From: Bidens hawaiensis
Lineage: Eukaryota; Streptophyta; Magnoliopsida; Asterales; Asteraceae
Direction of reading: 5' to 3'
NCBI GenBank assembly: GCA_021521415.1
Contig: JAIQDT010003853.1
Location: 124,001 to 188,000 of the forward strand
Length of the DNA stretch: 64,000 bases
This document shows, one piece after another, positions 41,576-53,675 of this stretch. How positions within the stretch are numbered: position 1 is the stretch's first letter; each line of letters begins with the position of its first letter. The position numbers and the translations under genes are program-made. The notes beneath the pieces are model-generated. The model saw nothing but the letters and a program-made list of their open reading frames with translations, searched no databases and was not told where the DNA came from.

Positions 41576-44500
41576 AATGTAGTTTTCTATACACTTAACT
41601 AAGTTTTAAATTAATACTAAATATTAGCAATAAATTTTAACAAAAGAAAGCGCAGAAAACCTAAATACTTATAAAAACTTCATTCCATCATCATCAATAT
41701 GTATAATTTGTAAATTGCATATCAAATGGAAAACTAAATATGGTAAACTTATTATCATTAAATGCTACTCCCAACTATCCCCATTACCACTTATCATTAT
41801 TATTCTCTGTTTACTGGTAAATCAAATGTTACAAATCAGTAATAAATTATTACTTACCATTCTTTGTGATTTTCCATTGCCTTTATATATATGAAGCAAC
41901 TTCTAGAGATAATAGTTTTTCTACATACCGCTGCCACAAAGATTCTCTATATTTCATTAGCCTTTTGTTGTATTGTGTGTCATCTTTGAGCAACTGTCAG
42001 GCTGGCGACCATGATGTAATAACTATGTTGACCCTCTTCATATTGGTTATTACATTAGCTAACAAAGCTTGGTATTCATTTGCATCTCTCTAAAACATTA
42101 TAGCACTCATGGTTAAAATAAAAGACAAATTAGGAAAAAAAAAACATGCTTTTAAAGGTCTAAATTTGTGATTTGAAGTGTAAAATACAACTTACATCGT
42201 ACAATTAGTTAACGTGTTCATAGAAAAGTTTATTGAGATCTCATTGATCTAAGTAAGGGTTGATTGGACGCCCTTGAGGATCCTTGTCTAGTTTAGGCAT
42301 TGAATCCATCTATTAAACCTGAACAAGATACGAAAAGTTAAACATCGAGAAATATGGTCACCAATTTAAATTACTTTGATACAAAAGAACAACTAATAAA
42401 CTAAAATGCACATCAAACCATAATTGTTTAATAGAATTACATGGCCTAGTAGCTTAGCCTAATGCTAACTTTGCTTTAAAAGACAGCGTATAACATGTGC
42501 AAGTCTTGAGAACCTCACAATGATATTTAACCATAAGTTGTCCAAAAAAAACCCTTCAAATATTAGATGACCATAAACAACGAATAATCTGAACCAATTA
42601 ATCTAAACATATATCACAATTAAACGCATAGCTTAAACAATTTAAAATCATCCAAGGTACTGAACCTTAGCTAAACATGGTTGACACACAGTTTAAAGTA
42701 TATATTTTGAGTCCTACAATTACAATGTATACCAAATTTAAATTGAAGACATAAGTAGTCAGCTATATACTATAAAGCTTGTTATCTTTATCTTAGCCCA
42801 ATGTTTGTTAAAAGACATAATGATCCAGGTATATACTATTGAGCTCTAGACCGAAAATATTGTAACAAATCATGTGGATGACCCATTTTGGACCAATTTA
42901 ACCGAATAAATATGTGAAGTGCTATATAAGGTGTTAAATAGAGCGAAATAATTTCAACGACAGTCGTTAAAAGGAAAAAAATCAGGTTATGTTATTTTAA
43001 AACACAAAATTACTGTCCGGCGTCTCGGGATGGAATAAGATGTACACATATCCTTTCATAAGCTTACCTCGTGAAAACCGCTAATGACCCTGCAACAAAA
43101 CTAAATACTTAAATTTTAAGCTACCATATAATTAAAAAAGATAACCATTGACCCAAAATCCAAGATTAGAAGTGCACCTATGATGAGATGATCCATTATC
43201 ATGATTTTCCACGAATTGACAGCAGGTCAACAACGCCATCCCATTACTCCTGTCTGTTCTCCATTATTTAGATCTATTAATCTCGAATACTGGTTATAAA
43301 CCCAACATGAAGTGTTCCGTGCAGAGTACAGTTACGATTACACTTGTGGTTTTCTCATAATATTTTTGTAAAAACAAATGTGTTACCTATGTCATAACAT
43401 CAAATGCAGATGAGGTAGCACCAGTGGCATTGATCTAAGTAAATGCATGTTGCGGAGGGGATGCGACAAGGAATCGGCATGCAACTGTTCAGATCATTAG
43501 GGTACCGAGGGGCGTGCACTGTACGTTTCGTTTCTTTTCGTTTCGGTTGACTAACTGAACCCAAAAATCGGTTATTCAAAAAGAAATTAAATGTTGGTTA
43601 ATGCTTCGGTTTGTGAGTATATCAGGTTCGGTTGCTAATCATTTCTCTTTGTTTTGTGGCTGCCTTCCATATCTGTATGCAGGAACAATGGTTTGTGAGT
43701 ATTGAAGGTATAAAAGAAATTTAAACCTAAAGAAAGACAAATGAGAAACCAATTCTTACTCCTTTGAACTAAATTAAAATTGATTTACTAAAATCGTACC
43801 AGTGTCTTTGTGATGTGGCTTTTTTTTTCAGTTGGTTTTCGCAGTGCTGTGTTGTAGGTGGCAGGGCGAGTGTTGACGCTGCTATGCTTGTTAACACATG
43901 CATGAAATGTTAGACAACAGTGCTTACGGCGCATTTTTACCTTTAATATGCGTAATATATATTTTAATGTGAACTTCTTAACGTAATAAAATGTGTCATC
44001 TAAATGCAAAATTTAGCCATTATCTTAATTCAAACCAAACAGTGAATGAGAAATGACCCAATAATATAGTAATATGATTATGTGATGCCAAGAAGGTATT
44101 ACTTTTGTAGGGGCAGATATGATAAACAAAATATATACATAAACCTTAAACACATTCAAACTAACAATTAAAGTGGATAAATAAGTTACATTAAATGATT
44201 TCCTCCCAGAGGTACAAACAAAATATGTATTAGTCAAGACAAACCAAATACGTTTAAAAAAAGTCAACTGAAATATGGAGTAAACATAAACAGCTGCATG
44301 TCTAAAGTTCTATGATAGATTATATGGAATTGAGTTAATAAGTTTCTTTAGATGGGTCGCTTTTAACAGTGCTCGATTACCTAGACCAACCTAAACTCAA
44401 GCTATGACTTTTTTTTCCTATTGTTTTCTGTAAGCCGATGTCGTTTTTAACCGTAATCCATTACCTAATAAGTGGCCCATAATTTTCAAAACAATCATAA

Positions 44501-44865
44501 TTACTAAAATGACTGGATCCCAACAAATTGGCAATCATTTATACACAGTTGATCTATGGTAGCTTAGCACTCTGAACAAGTTAGGTGTGTTAAATTTGGT
44601 TCGGGTATGTCGGGTTGGGTTTGGTAAATCAGGTTTTATTTACTCACATATCCAAAGATAGTTAACTTTATAGATTTGTATAAAGGAAAAACAAACCGAG
44701 CTCGACGAAAATATGTATATAAATAGTTTAAATATATAAATTCATTAACAAAAAATAAACGATCCGACATCGAGACTTTATGAGCTTGGCTTGGCTCATT
44801 TACAAAACCGAACACCATATAACAAAAAAATTGTACATACCATAAACGATTGACCTCTGAGCCAA
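41576..44865. other. putative Helitron body or host DNA with exon-like pieces
   Basis: Mostly AT-rich with no long credible ORF. Two short - strand open stretches follow good splice acceptors: 42303-42236 (after TCTTGTTCAG; reads MDSMPKLDKDPQGRPINPYL, then Asp-Gln and TGA) and 42092-42003 (after AATGTTTTAG; reads RDANEYQALLANVITNMKRV, then more and TGA). They may be captured exons; I do not recognise the parent genes. No Helitron 5' end was found. Confidence 0.35.
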
Positions 44866-45110
44866 CGTAACATCCTGATTCCTTAACAATATAATTTAGG
44901 AAATTATTACTATGTTTAAGGAAGTTTATTATTTATTTTAGAAATAATAAATATTGTTAATGAGTATGGACTTGAAATTAATGGGCTTGAAGAATGGACA
45001 TGGGCTTAAAATGGGCCTAGGGTATATAAACCCTACCTTAAACCTCATTCTCCACCCATTTCACATACACCTTCAAATATACACACACACTCTCGATATT
45101 TTGAAATCCA
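44866..45110 (+). repeat. fragment of a Ty3/gypsy LTR
   Basis: Begins CGTAACATCCT, like the TGTAACATCCT start of the D LTR at 57771, and has the same layout: AT-rich stretch, then TATATAAA at 45023-45030, then a C/A-rich leader with CACACAC. It breaks off where copia element B begins, so it is a truncated LTR from a D-like gypsy element. Confidence 0.6.
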
Positions 45111-45149
45111 ACAACAAGATCCAAGTTGGTTTAGTGATTTTTGCATCCA

Positions 45150-47370
45150 AACAACAAGAAGGATCAAGATCTAGCTCGTTGATAAGTCAAAGGCAATTTG
45201 CTACAACTGTCATCAACCAGGATATTTCGCAAGAAAACAATCAGCCTAGGCATTATTAGAACAACAATTTCAACAACAAGAACCCTCAAAGAAACCAATA
45301 CCCCCCAACAAAGGAAAAATCAGAACAATTTTCAACAACAAAACAATGAGAACAATCAGCAAATTGTTCCTCAAAAACCACATAACAATCAAAACATGAA
45401 TCAAGCCCCTCCTAATCAGAACAGAAATAATCAAAATAAACAAGGCTTGAACCAGCAACCAAGAAATCAAGGAAAAGTGGCAGTTGCAAGAGAGCCACAA
45501 TTTGGACAGTTTGACTAGAGTAATCATGCTGAGGAAATTGAAAATTTTAATGTGGCATACATTGGCATTGATCAATGAAAGTGGTGAATCTTCAAACAAT
45601 TAGGTAACTTCTGACCTTCATCTTCTGAATTACTGCTCATAATTAATAATTTGAGATAAGATGTGGGAAAATGTGAAAGTGAGAGTAACAGGAAGGATAG
45701 TATAATCAATGTGTACAAAATTAGTGAACAAAGATATGAAAATCAAATCAGAGGTTTTGAGGAAGACTCAACTGAAAGTTACAGGACTCAGTCAAGATTC
45801 ACAGTTGAGATTGATGGTTTGAAAAGATGTATATGGAAGAAATGTTGAAGAACACTTAGTTACAAGTTGAAGTTGAATTTTTATTGGTCTCCATTAGAAA
45901 TATTTGTGGAAAACTTGAGAAAGTTGAACCTAAAGACATATACAAGGTAGTTCCACCACCTTTTTGTGGCAATTACTCATTGAAGGTTGATAGAGAAAAC
46001 ATAGAAGCATATTTGAGCCAGTTCAAGTCGACTTTTAGTGACAAGAAAGAATTCATTGAAAACTATGAGAAGGTGATTGTGAATGATAAGGGTGACTTTT
46101 GAGATGAAAGAGGATGACCCAGGTACTAGTAAATCAACATATTCGAGTGAAAAGGCTAAAACATATTCAAGCAATTAGGGGAGTAAAAGCTCAAGCTGTT
46201 GCGACTGCAAGATCACTAAGCAGAACAAGAAAAAAACACAAAACAAAAATTCATCAAATCAAATGCAGAAATTACCCCCAATAACCCCTAAATTGAAAAA
46301 TAAACATTATGAACAGATGAAAAGGGATAACAAACCATTTGATATTTGTGGAGAATCATAAAGAAAAACAAGAAATGAAGTCCCTTATGCAAACAAGAGT
46401 CCTCAAGGTAAGAGAAACCTTTAATCACATAAGAATAAACTATTCAATAATGAAAAACAAGGTTACTCTTTGAACATGAAATCTGAAGAAGTTTTAAAAG
46501 ACATCAATAATTTCCTACACATTTATCTTATGTTTTCAAACCATGAGCTATTTGAAATTAGAGATGTTGAGCATGTTTCAAGGATGAGATAAAGTCCAAC
46601 AAGATAAAATGATAAAAAAGAAACTAGATTAAAACTTGAAAGGGTAATCTTTGTTAAGGGAACAAATTTTCATAGTAATGAAAAGATTGATGTGTTTCAA
46701 CCAATCTCAATTGACTTTGACAGAGAAATCACCCATCAAAAGACCATTGGAATTGATCCTCCTATACCAAGTGAGAGGTACAAAAATGGAAACTCAATTG
46801 CAAAGAATAATGGACAACTGTGGTGCAGGATATGTGATGTTTATGAACATCACACTAAGTCTTGTCATGACAGATTCACTCCAAAACCTTATCATGTTCC
46901 TGACTCCACCAAGTTTGGTCAAGATTTTGTTTTCTACAAGAAAAAGTATGTTGAATACTTGGAGAAGGGTATGATGAATGCGGGAGATGGTATGGAAAAT
47001 GAAACTGTGATAGAAAGGAAACTAGTGTAGAATTGTTCATTCATATCACATGAATCTTAAAGTTCATTTGATTATGAGAAATTAGTCTTATCTTCTATAA
47101 TTGGTGTAAAAAAGAAAAACTAATGCAAGAACCTTCAGAGGAAAACAGGGAAGAAAACTGAATGGTGATGAAAAGCATATAATGAAGAATGGGTATAAGC
47201 CAAGGGGTTCTTTGGAAGCCTGAAGATGAAACACCAAGAAGTATTCTGAGAAGGGAACTGTATTACAAGAATGGACTAGTATTGTGCCTTATTGTGGAAA
47301 GCCTAATGAGAGTGGTTATGAGACAGACGCGTCTTGTGAAGTAGTGTATGAATATCAAGTTCCAAATTAA
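45150..47370 (+). pseudogene. gag remnant of B
   Basis: A zinc knuckle CYNCHQPGYFARK near 45200 (its last Cys replaced), then Asn/Gln-rich sequence, coiled-coil-like fragments (45663-45848), the motif VVPPPFCGNYS near 45945-45980 corresponding to VPPPFNHNY of A, and an H/C-containing segment (WCRICDVYEHHTKSC) near 46820-46865 matching the second knuckle region. Many stops. Confidence 0.65.
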
Positions 47371-47382
47371 AAATCTGAAATT

Positions 47383-47802
47383 GTGATTGAAGAAGTGCAA
47401 GCTTCTTTGGCTTGTAGTTCACTTCAAAACGCACCAAAATGTATCTTTAATGTGCAGGAACATTCCACAGGGCAAACTGACATATGGTATATGGACAGTG
47501 GATGTTCAAGACACATGACATGCAATAAGAAGACATTGATTAATTATGAAGAAAAGTATGAAGGACCCATTATATTTGGCAGTGATGAGAATGGTGGAAA
47601 GATGGTTGGTAGAGGAATCTTGACAAATGGAAAAATATCTTTTGATAATGTATTACATGTTGAAGGGCTTCAATACAACCTGTTGAGCATCTCACAAGTT
47701 TCTAACAAGGGTTATAAAGTGGGATTTGATGATTCACACTACTATATATTGAAGCCTGAGTTTGTGATTCTTCTTGATATGATTATGATGATGGATCCTT
47801 GA
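47383..47802 (+). pseudogene. protease of B
   Basis: Reads WYMDSGCSRHMT at about 47488-47523, GRGILTNG and NLLSISQVSNKGY, the full copia protease pattern. The catalytic Asp-Ser-Gly is intact. The CAG at 47454-47456 after ATCTTTAATGTG aligns with the pre-pol CAG of A. Ends at a stop within the protease-integrase linker. Confidence 0.85.
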
Positions 47803-47833
47803 AATGGGAACCTTTATGAGCTAAGAATGAAAG

Positions 47834-48773
47834 ATGCAATATCAAGAGGAGGAACATGCTTTGTTTCAAAGATCTGAAAATGTATCAAGGTTGTCGCATA
47901 GGAAATTGTGTCATGTTAATCTAAAGAACATGAACAAACTTGTAAAAGGTGAGCATATAATTGGTTTTCCTATAAGGGAGTTCAAGCTAGAAGACCAATG
48001 TTCCAAGTATTGGAAGCAAGAGGTTTCGTTTAGTGATAAGTGATGATTATTCAAGGTTCACATGGGTATATTTCTTGTCTACAAAGGATGAAACTGTTGA
48101 GTTAATCAAAGGTTGCATTAGAATAATGGAGAATTAGTTTGAAAAGAGGGTTAGAGTAATCAGAAGTGATAATGACACATAGTTCAAGAATGGGGTAATG
48201 ACTGAATTTTGTACTGCAAAGGGAATATTTCAACAGTTTGGTGTTCCTAGAACTCCTGCACAAAATGGGGTTGCAGAAAGAAGAAACAAAATATTAATAG
48301 AATCTACAACAACCATGATTGCAGATGCATTTACGCCTGTCTCCTTTTGGGCTGAGGCTACCAACGCAGCTTGTTATGTTAAAAGTTGAGGGCTTCTCAA
48401 CAAAAGACATTACAAAACTCCTTATGAGATTTTGTTTAACAGAAAGCCCTATGTCAAGTTTCTTAAACCCTTTGGTTTCAAATTTTACTTGTTGAACATC
48501 AAGGACTACTTGAACAAGTTTCAGGCTAAATCATTGGATTGGTTCTTTGTTGGATATTCATCACAATTAAAAGCTTATAGAGTTTATGTCAAAAATCATT
48601 TAAGTGTGATTAAAATCTCTGACATTATATTTAATGAAAACCATTTCAACACTGTTAATGGTCATAGCTGTTGTTTGACCTTAAAAAGCTCATTCAGTCA
48701 TTCAAGATATACCCTGAGGACATTAAAGAAAGTGCTTATCAAACTAGTGTTCCTGAAGCAAATGCTGAAATGA
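47834..48773 (+). pseudogene. integrase of B, with internal deletion
   Basis: The zinc-binding segment (LSHRKLCHVNLKNMNKL) is followed by a jump at about 48010-48030: the CxxC finger end and the first catalytic Asp block are missing. The core resumes with SDDYSRFTWV, VIRSDN and TPAQNGVAERRNK (48240-48290), which holds the catalytic Glu. A stop replaces the Gly-Thr-Glu region after the second Asp. Confidence 0.82.
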
Positions 48774-49229
48774 AAATTGATTTGGACTAATTGTGGTCCA
48801 AAGTTGCTAATGATGACACTGAATTTACGTTTCAAAGGAAGATTTCAACTATCAATGAAGAAATTGAGCAAAATGTTGAGACTCGGGAATTAGATCAAAA
48901 TGTAACTACTTAAGATCCAGTTGAATCTCCTGTTGAACAAATTCAACATCATAGTCAAACTATGTTTGAAGTTTGAATCTTTATTTGAAAATCTTGATAT
49001 TTCAAATAATGTTGCTTCAACATCCAACACTTCAAATCAAAACAATGATGGACCTGATTTAAATGTTGATGAATCTGATTTGAATGTTACATATTTAAAC
49101 CCTGATCAAACTATAAGTTCAATCATCTAAACCTCTCCAGTTTAAAGAGATCATTTTCTTGACAATATCATCGATGACCAGCATGAAAGGGTTACCAGAA
49201 ATGAATCTAAATCTACAAATATATGTCTA

Positions 49230-50210
49230 TATTTCAGCTTTCTATCTCAAATTGAACCAAAGAACATTGTTCAAGCATTGAAAGACAGTAGGGTAGAAGC
49301 GATGCAGGATGAGTTGGCATAGTTCAAAGATATGAAAGTCTGGGAACTGGTAGACAAGCCAAGAAGAAAATATCTATAGGAACTAAATGGGTTTTCAGGA
49401 ATAAGAGAGATAAGATAGGGATAGTGGTGAAAAACAAGGCTAGACTTGTAGCCCTTGGATGTTTACAAGAAGAGGGTATTGCTTTTGAAGAAGTATTTGC
49501 GCCAGTTGCAAGATTAGAAGCAATTAGAATCTTTCTAGCATATGCAGCACCAAAGAACATTAAGGTTACCAGTTGGATGTCAAATTTGCTTTCTTGAATG
49601 TAAAGATAGATGAGAAGGTTTATGTGACTCAACCTCCTGGCTTTGAAGACCCTGAGTTTCCTAACAAGGTGTATAAGCTTAGCAAAGCCTTGTATGTTTT
49701 GTATCAAGCTCCAAGAGCTTGGTATGATGAGTTATCAAACCATCTTCTTGCCAATGGTTTCAACAGAGGAGCTATAGACAAGACCTTATTCAATATAAAG
49801 AAATGAAGAGACTTATTGTTGGTACAAGTGCATATTGATGACATCAGTTTTGGATATACTGATGAAGACATGTGTATGAAATTTGAGGGTGTGATGAAGT
49901 CAAAATATGTCATGAGTTCAATGGGAGAGACGAATTTCTTTCTTGGATTGCACGTTCTACATAAAAAGGATGGAATATTCATTAAGCAATCCAAGTATGT
50001 AAATGAAATCTTGACAAAGTTCAAATGTCATGATGTGAAGACAGCCTCAACTCCTATGGACACACATGAGAAAATGATTACTAATGAAAAAGGGGAGCAT
50101 GTAGACCAACATGAGTACAGAGCCAAGATAGGATCATTAATGTATCTTAACGCATTCATGTCTGACATCATGTTTGATGTATGTGTATGTGCAAGATATT
50201 AAGCCAATCC
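49230..50210 (+). pseudogene. reverse transcriptase of B
   Basis: Fragments in several frames: [13 protein letters not shown] near 49280, GTKWVFR near 49380, [19 protein letters not shown] (49570-49625), [15 protein letters not shown], and the catalytic box as HIDD (49831-49842), where copia normally has YVDD, then MSSMGETNFFLGL. A stop at 49804-49806 precedes the catalytic box. Confidence 0.88.
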
Positions 50211-50779
50211 GAAAGTTGCTCATATGATTGCTGTGAAAAGGATCTTCAGATATCTAAAGGGAAAGCCAGACTTGGGAATTTGGTAACCAAATAATAGATC
50301 ATTTGATCTACTTGCATACACAGATAGTGACTATGATGACTGCAACATGAGTCAAAATTCTACCTTAGAAGGACGTCGATTATTGGGTAATAGACTGGTG
50401 TCTTGGAAATGTAAGAAGCAAACTATAGTATCCATTTCAACTGTTGAAGCTGAATACATTAATGTATGTGCCTGCTATGCACAAGCTCTCTGAATTCAGA
50501 ATAACTTGCTGGACTATGGTTTGAATTTTTCAGAATACCCCTATTCTCATAGACAACATTGCTGCTATGTTTATTGCAAGAAATCCTGTGTAACACTCTA
50601 AGACCAAGCATATTGAAACTAGACATCATTTTATCAGAGACTGTAATGAGAAAGGCTTGATAGAAATGAAAGAGTTAAGACTAGTGATAACTTGGCAGAC
50701 GTTCACCAAGCCACTAGATAAAACTAGTTTCAACTTTCTGTTAAAGGCTTTTGGCATGATAAACTCAGATGACGTTTAA
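50211..50779 (+). pseudogene. RNase H and end of pol of B
   Basis: Decayed copies of the copia RNase H segments (AYTDSDYDDC, SISTVEAEYI, KTKHIETRHHFIRDC) and the terminal LLKAFGMI motif before TAA at 50777-50779. Confidence 0.8.
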
Positions 50780-52140
50780 TTGATGAAATATGCTTATTAT
50801 GCTAACTGGATATCTTTAGCAAAGTCTTAAGAGTTCCTATGTGTTTGTGTGGTTATGTGAATGATTGCTATGTGCTTAACTAATTATCTGTAAATGATGT
50901 GAATGTGATGTTTGAGTATGATGTTTTGTTGTGCTTAATGATCAATTAGAATGATTAATCTGGTTGCTTTATAATGATTGTAGTGTGATAGTTTTGACAT
51001 GATTATGCATTCTGCACCTGCATAACAAGTAGGTTTACACATGTGTACATTGAAATGAATATTTTAAATGCTTGCTTGCTTGCATTTGTTCAACTTTGAA
51101 ACTGATGATCATGTAATTGATTTTGTATGAAGATTGAATTGCTTTATGCATCAAAATTGTCTCTTTTCTTGAAACTGAAATGAGTGAATGATAAATCAAA
51201 GTGGTTTCCTAAAGAGTCAAATGTTTTTGATCTAAAGCAAAACTTTTGGTATACTTTAGATACGATAAGATTATTCAGTTATATGCTTTATAGAAGCTTA
51301 AAAGGGTTTTCAAATAAAAATTTGATCCACCCTTTTGGGAAATGATAGGTATATTGGTTATTTACACTGTATATGTGGATTTATTAGGCTAAAAAGGCTA
51401 TTAGTGCAGCCATTAATATGTATGTTAACTTTCCATGATGTGTAAAAGTTGAAGAAATATGCATCTCTCAATATACATCTCTCTAAATGATAGACAGAAA
51501 TGTAATTATCAAGTCATACACAAGCCTGTTGGTGTTTGGTAAACCAAAATGAAATATTTTTAGATATGACAAAGAACAAATTGTGCAAAAAGATTACATA
51601 TCACCCAGAAAGTTGATAAAAATCCAAACTTGAGGGATAAAACTAGAACTACAATGGTGGGGCATCATTATAAGTCCTAAACACCTTGAATGTATGGCAT
51701 GTAAGTCCGAACTGCGTGGCATGTAAGTCCAACATTCAACTTCAAAAGTTTGAAGTTTTGAAATGAAAATTTATTACCAAAATTAAAATAATTATGTTCT
51801 ATCATCAAAAGAAATTTTGACCAAATATCAGGGGGTTGAAGTCAATTTGGGGTGATCTGGAGAAAGCTAAATAAGCTTTGAGAAGATATATGAGTCGTCA
51901 TAAGTCAATAAGTGTTGTCCATTTATGTCGTATGCAAAAATTGAAAACAAATACATATCAATGATGTAATAAAATTCAAGCTAAGTTTCAAAAATACATG
52001 CTATTAACATATCTAATATGTCATAATGATGTTGAGATTAAAATATTGAAAGGTGACTTAGGCTATGTGATCCCTTCTTGAGATCTTTTCATAAAAAGAT
52101 ATGTTTTGTATTGACAAACTGAAATTTGATCTCATACACC
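50780..52140 (+). other. post-pol untranslated region of B, conserved with A
   Basis: No ORF. Blocks matching the A post-pol region occur in the same order: AAGTCATACACAAGCCTG near 51511 (A near 25100), GAAGTCAATTTGGGGTGA near 51839 (A near 25407), AGCTTTGAGAAGATA near 51871 (A near 25449), and GAGATCTTTTC near 52079 with CTGAAATTTGATCTC near 52119 (A near 25640 and 25682). Confidence 0.75.
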
Positions 52141-52280
52141 ACATGTACCATATGTACTTAAGCTTTAGTTAGTGCACGGTTTTGTCGTATCGAGTATTTA
52201 TAACTTATCGGTTGTAAATTATTATTATTATTATAAAGTTAATGGTATTTATGGAAAATCAAGTAGTTCGTTATGTATAG

Positions 52281-52507
52281 GCTAATTCGTTAAGGATATT
52301 TAACGAATTAGCCAGTTTGTTATATGTAATATCCATTTGTTAAGGATGCTTAACGAATGGACTGTAATTCGTTATGTTTGTATCCCATTCGTCATGGAAT
52401 GTTGACGAATGGGGGCATAACGAATCACCGATTCGTTATGCGTTCCTTATTTGTTATGTAAGTTAACGAACTGGAGCCAATTCGTTACGGGATGTGTAAC
52501 GAATTGG
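52281..52507 (+). repeat. array of five hairpins with changing stems in the LTR of C
   Basis: Hairpins: 52281-52312 (stem GCTAATTCGTTAA, 13 bp, loop 6); 52333-52360 (CCATTTGTTAA, 11 bp with one G-T pair, loop 6); 52384-52413 (CCCATTCGTCA, 11 bp, loop 8); 52416-52440 (CATAACGAATC, 11 bp, loop 3); 52477-52507 (CCAATTCGTTAC, 12 bp, loop 7). Stem sequences differ between units while pairing is kept. A TATA-like TATTTAAGG follows at about 52521. Confidence 0.93.
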
Positions 52508-52753
52508 TCTCCATCTTCTATTTAAGGCGTGTTCATGCCTTGTTAATTTAAGGAATTGAGATAATTATACCATACCTCTGCTCAAGTTCTCTCTCGTTCA
52601 ATTCTTCATAACGTTTATTAATATTTTACCTATTACAATTACTATTTATACTATATACCTAACTAAGAACATATCATAAACTAGATCCGAAGATTAAATG
52701 ATCTAATACGATTATGAATTGATTAGTTCTGTGAGATCTGAGTTATTTTCAAG

Positions 52754-52765
52754 TGCTATCAGAGC
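52754..52765 (+). promoter_or_regulatory. primer binding site of C
   Basis: TGCTATCAGAGC, one mismatch from the initiator tRNA-Met complement used by A and D, two bases after the LTR end at 52751. Confidence 0.75.
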
Positions 52766-53199
52766 TATTGGTTGTTAGATTCCTCTTAATTAAGCTATAT
52801 TGATCAGTATTTGAAGATTATTGGTTAAGTTTCGGGTTAGTATAAGTTTTATTGAATTTTGATTGATTTTTGTTTTGAATTTGATAATTATGGACTGAAT
52901 TTGGATTGAATTGTACTCGGTGAGGATTGAGGAAGGATTGTGTGGATTTGATTAGGTTATTGTGATTGATTGTGTTGGTTTTGGACTGGATCTGAGGAAT
53001 ATGGAACAGAGTAATGGTTAATTGGAATTTGGTAATCGTTTGGTTGACTGAGGTATACGGGATCAGTTTGAGCTTTGATTTGGCCAAATTGAGGTTGTAT
53101 TACACCATTTTAATTTGAGTTTTGATAAAACTTGAATCTGGAAAATTTCCAGATTTCTGGAAATCTATTTGAAGATTTTAAGATATGAATATGGCTGTA

Positions 53200-53570
53200 A
53201 TTCCTTATAGCTAATTTGTTAAACATAAGTCTTAATTCATTATAATTTCTCAACTGATTCGTGCCACGTGGATAGTTTGTTACAACTGAATAACAACCTA
53301 GTTCGTTATTCACTGTTGCGAATTCGTGCTCTTTGATTCGTTATTGATTCGTTACTTTAATTCGTCTTTTATTCGTTACTTTGATTCGTCATTGATTCGT
53401 TACTAACTCATAATTGTTTCATTACCCATTCGTTACATTTGATTCGTTCCTGATTCGTCAAGATACTCTTCCTAATTCGTCATTCATACCTCACTTGGTT
53501 CGTTAAGTTACTATTCCCAATTCGTTATCCATACTTCACTCAGTTCGTTAAGTTTACTGTTCCTAATTCG
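53200..53570 (+). repeat. TTCGTTA/TTCGTCA word cluster in the leader of C
   Basis: About twenty copies of TTCGTTA, TTCGTCA or close variants between PBS and gag, the position occupied by the GCGAAGTT cluster in A. They are mostly in one orientation, unlike the paired units in the LTR. Confidence 0.85.
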
Positions 53571-53675
53571 TTACTGAAATTACAATTTTAACCCTAAAAG
53601 TTTGGATTGTTGTTAAATTTGAACTTTTTAATTAAATTTTTTGGTTTTTATGCGTTGCCATCTCAGAACATACTT

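Larger units (their letters stand above)
45111..52140 (+). mobile_element. B: decayed Ty1/copia element (SIRE/Maximus-like)
   Basis: Gag C-terminal remnants, protease, integrase, RT and RNase H in copia order on the + strand, all with stops and small deletions, then about 1.35 kb of post-pol sequence matching the post-pol region of A. No LTR of its own was identified; the left edge abuts a gypsy LTR fragment, and C takes over near 52200. More diverged from A than C is, judging by protease sequence. Confidence 0.85.

Noticed and set aside
43788..44267. Antisense short ORFs in the AT-rich region
   Set aside because: No start context, no similarity recognised, composition as expected by chance.
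52200..52753. LTR-like region read as the pre-ORF3 region of element B
   Set aside because: A PBS directly after TTTTCA at 52751 and a gag following it fit a 5' LTR of C better, although the missing polypurine tract leaves some doubt.
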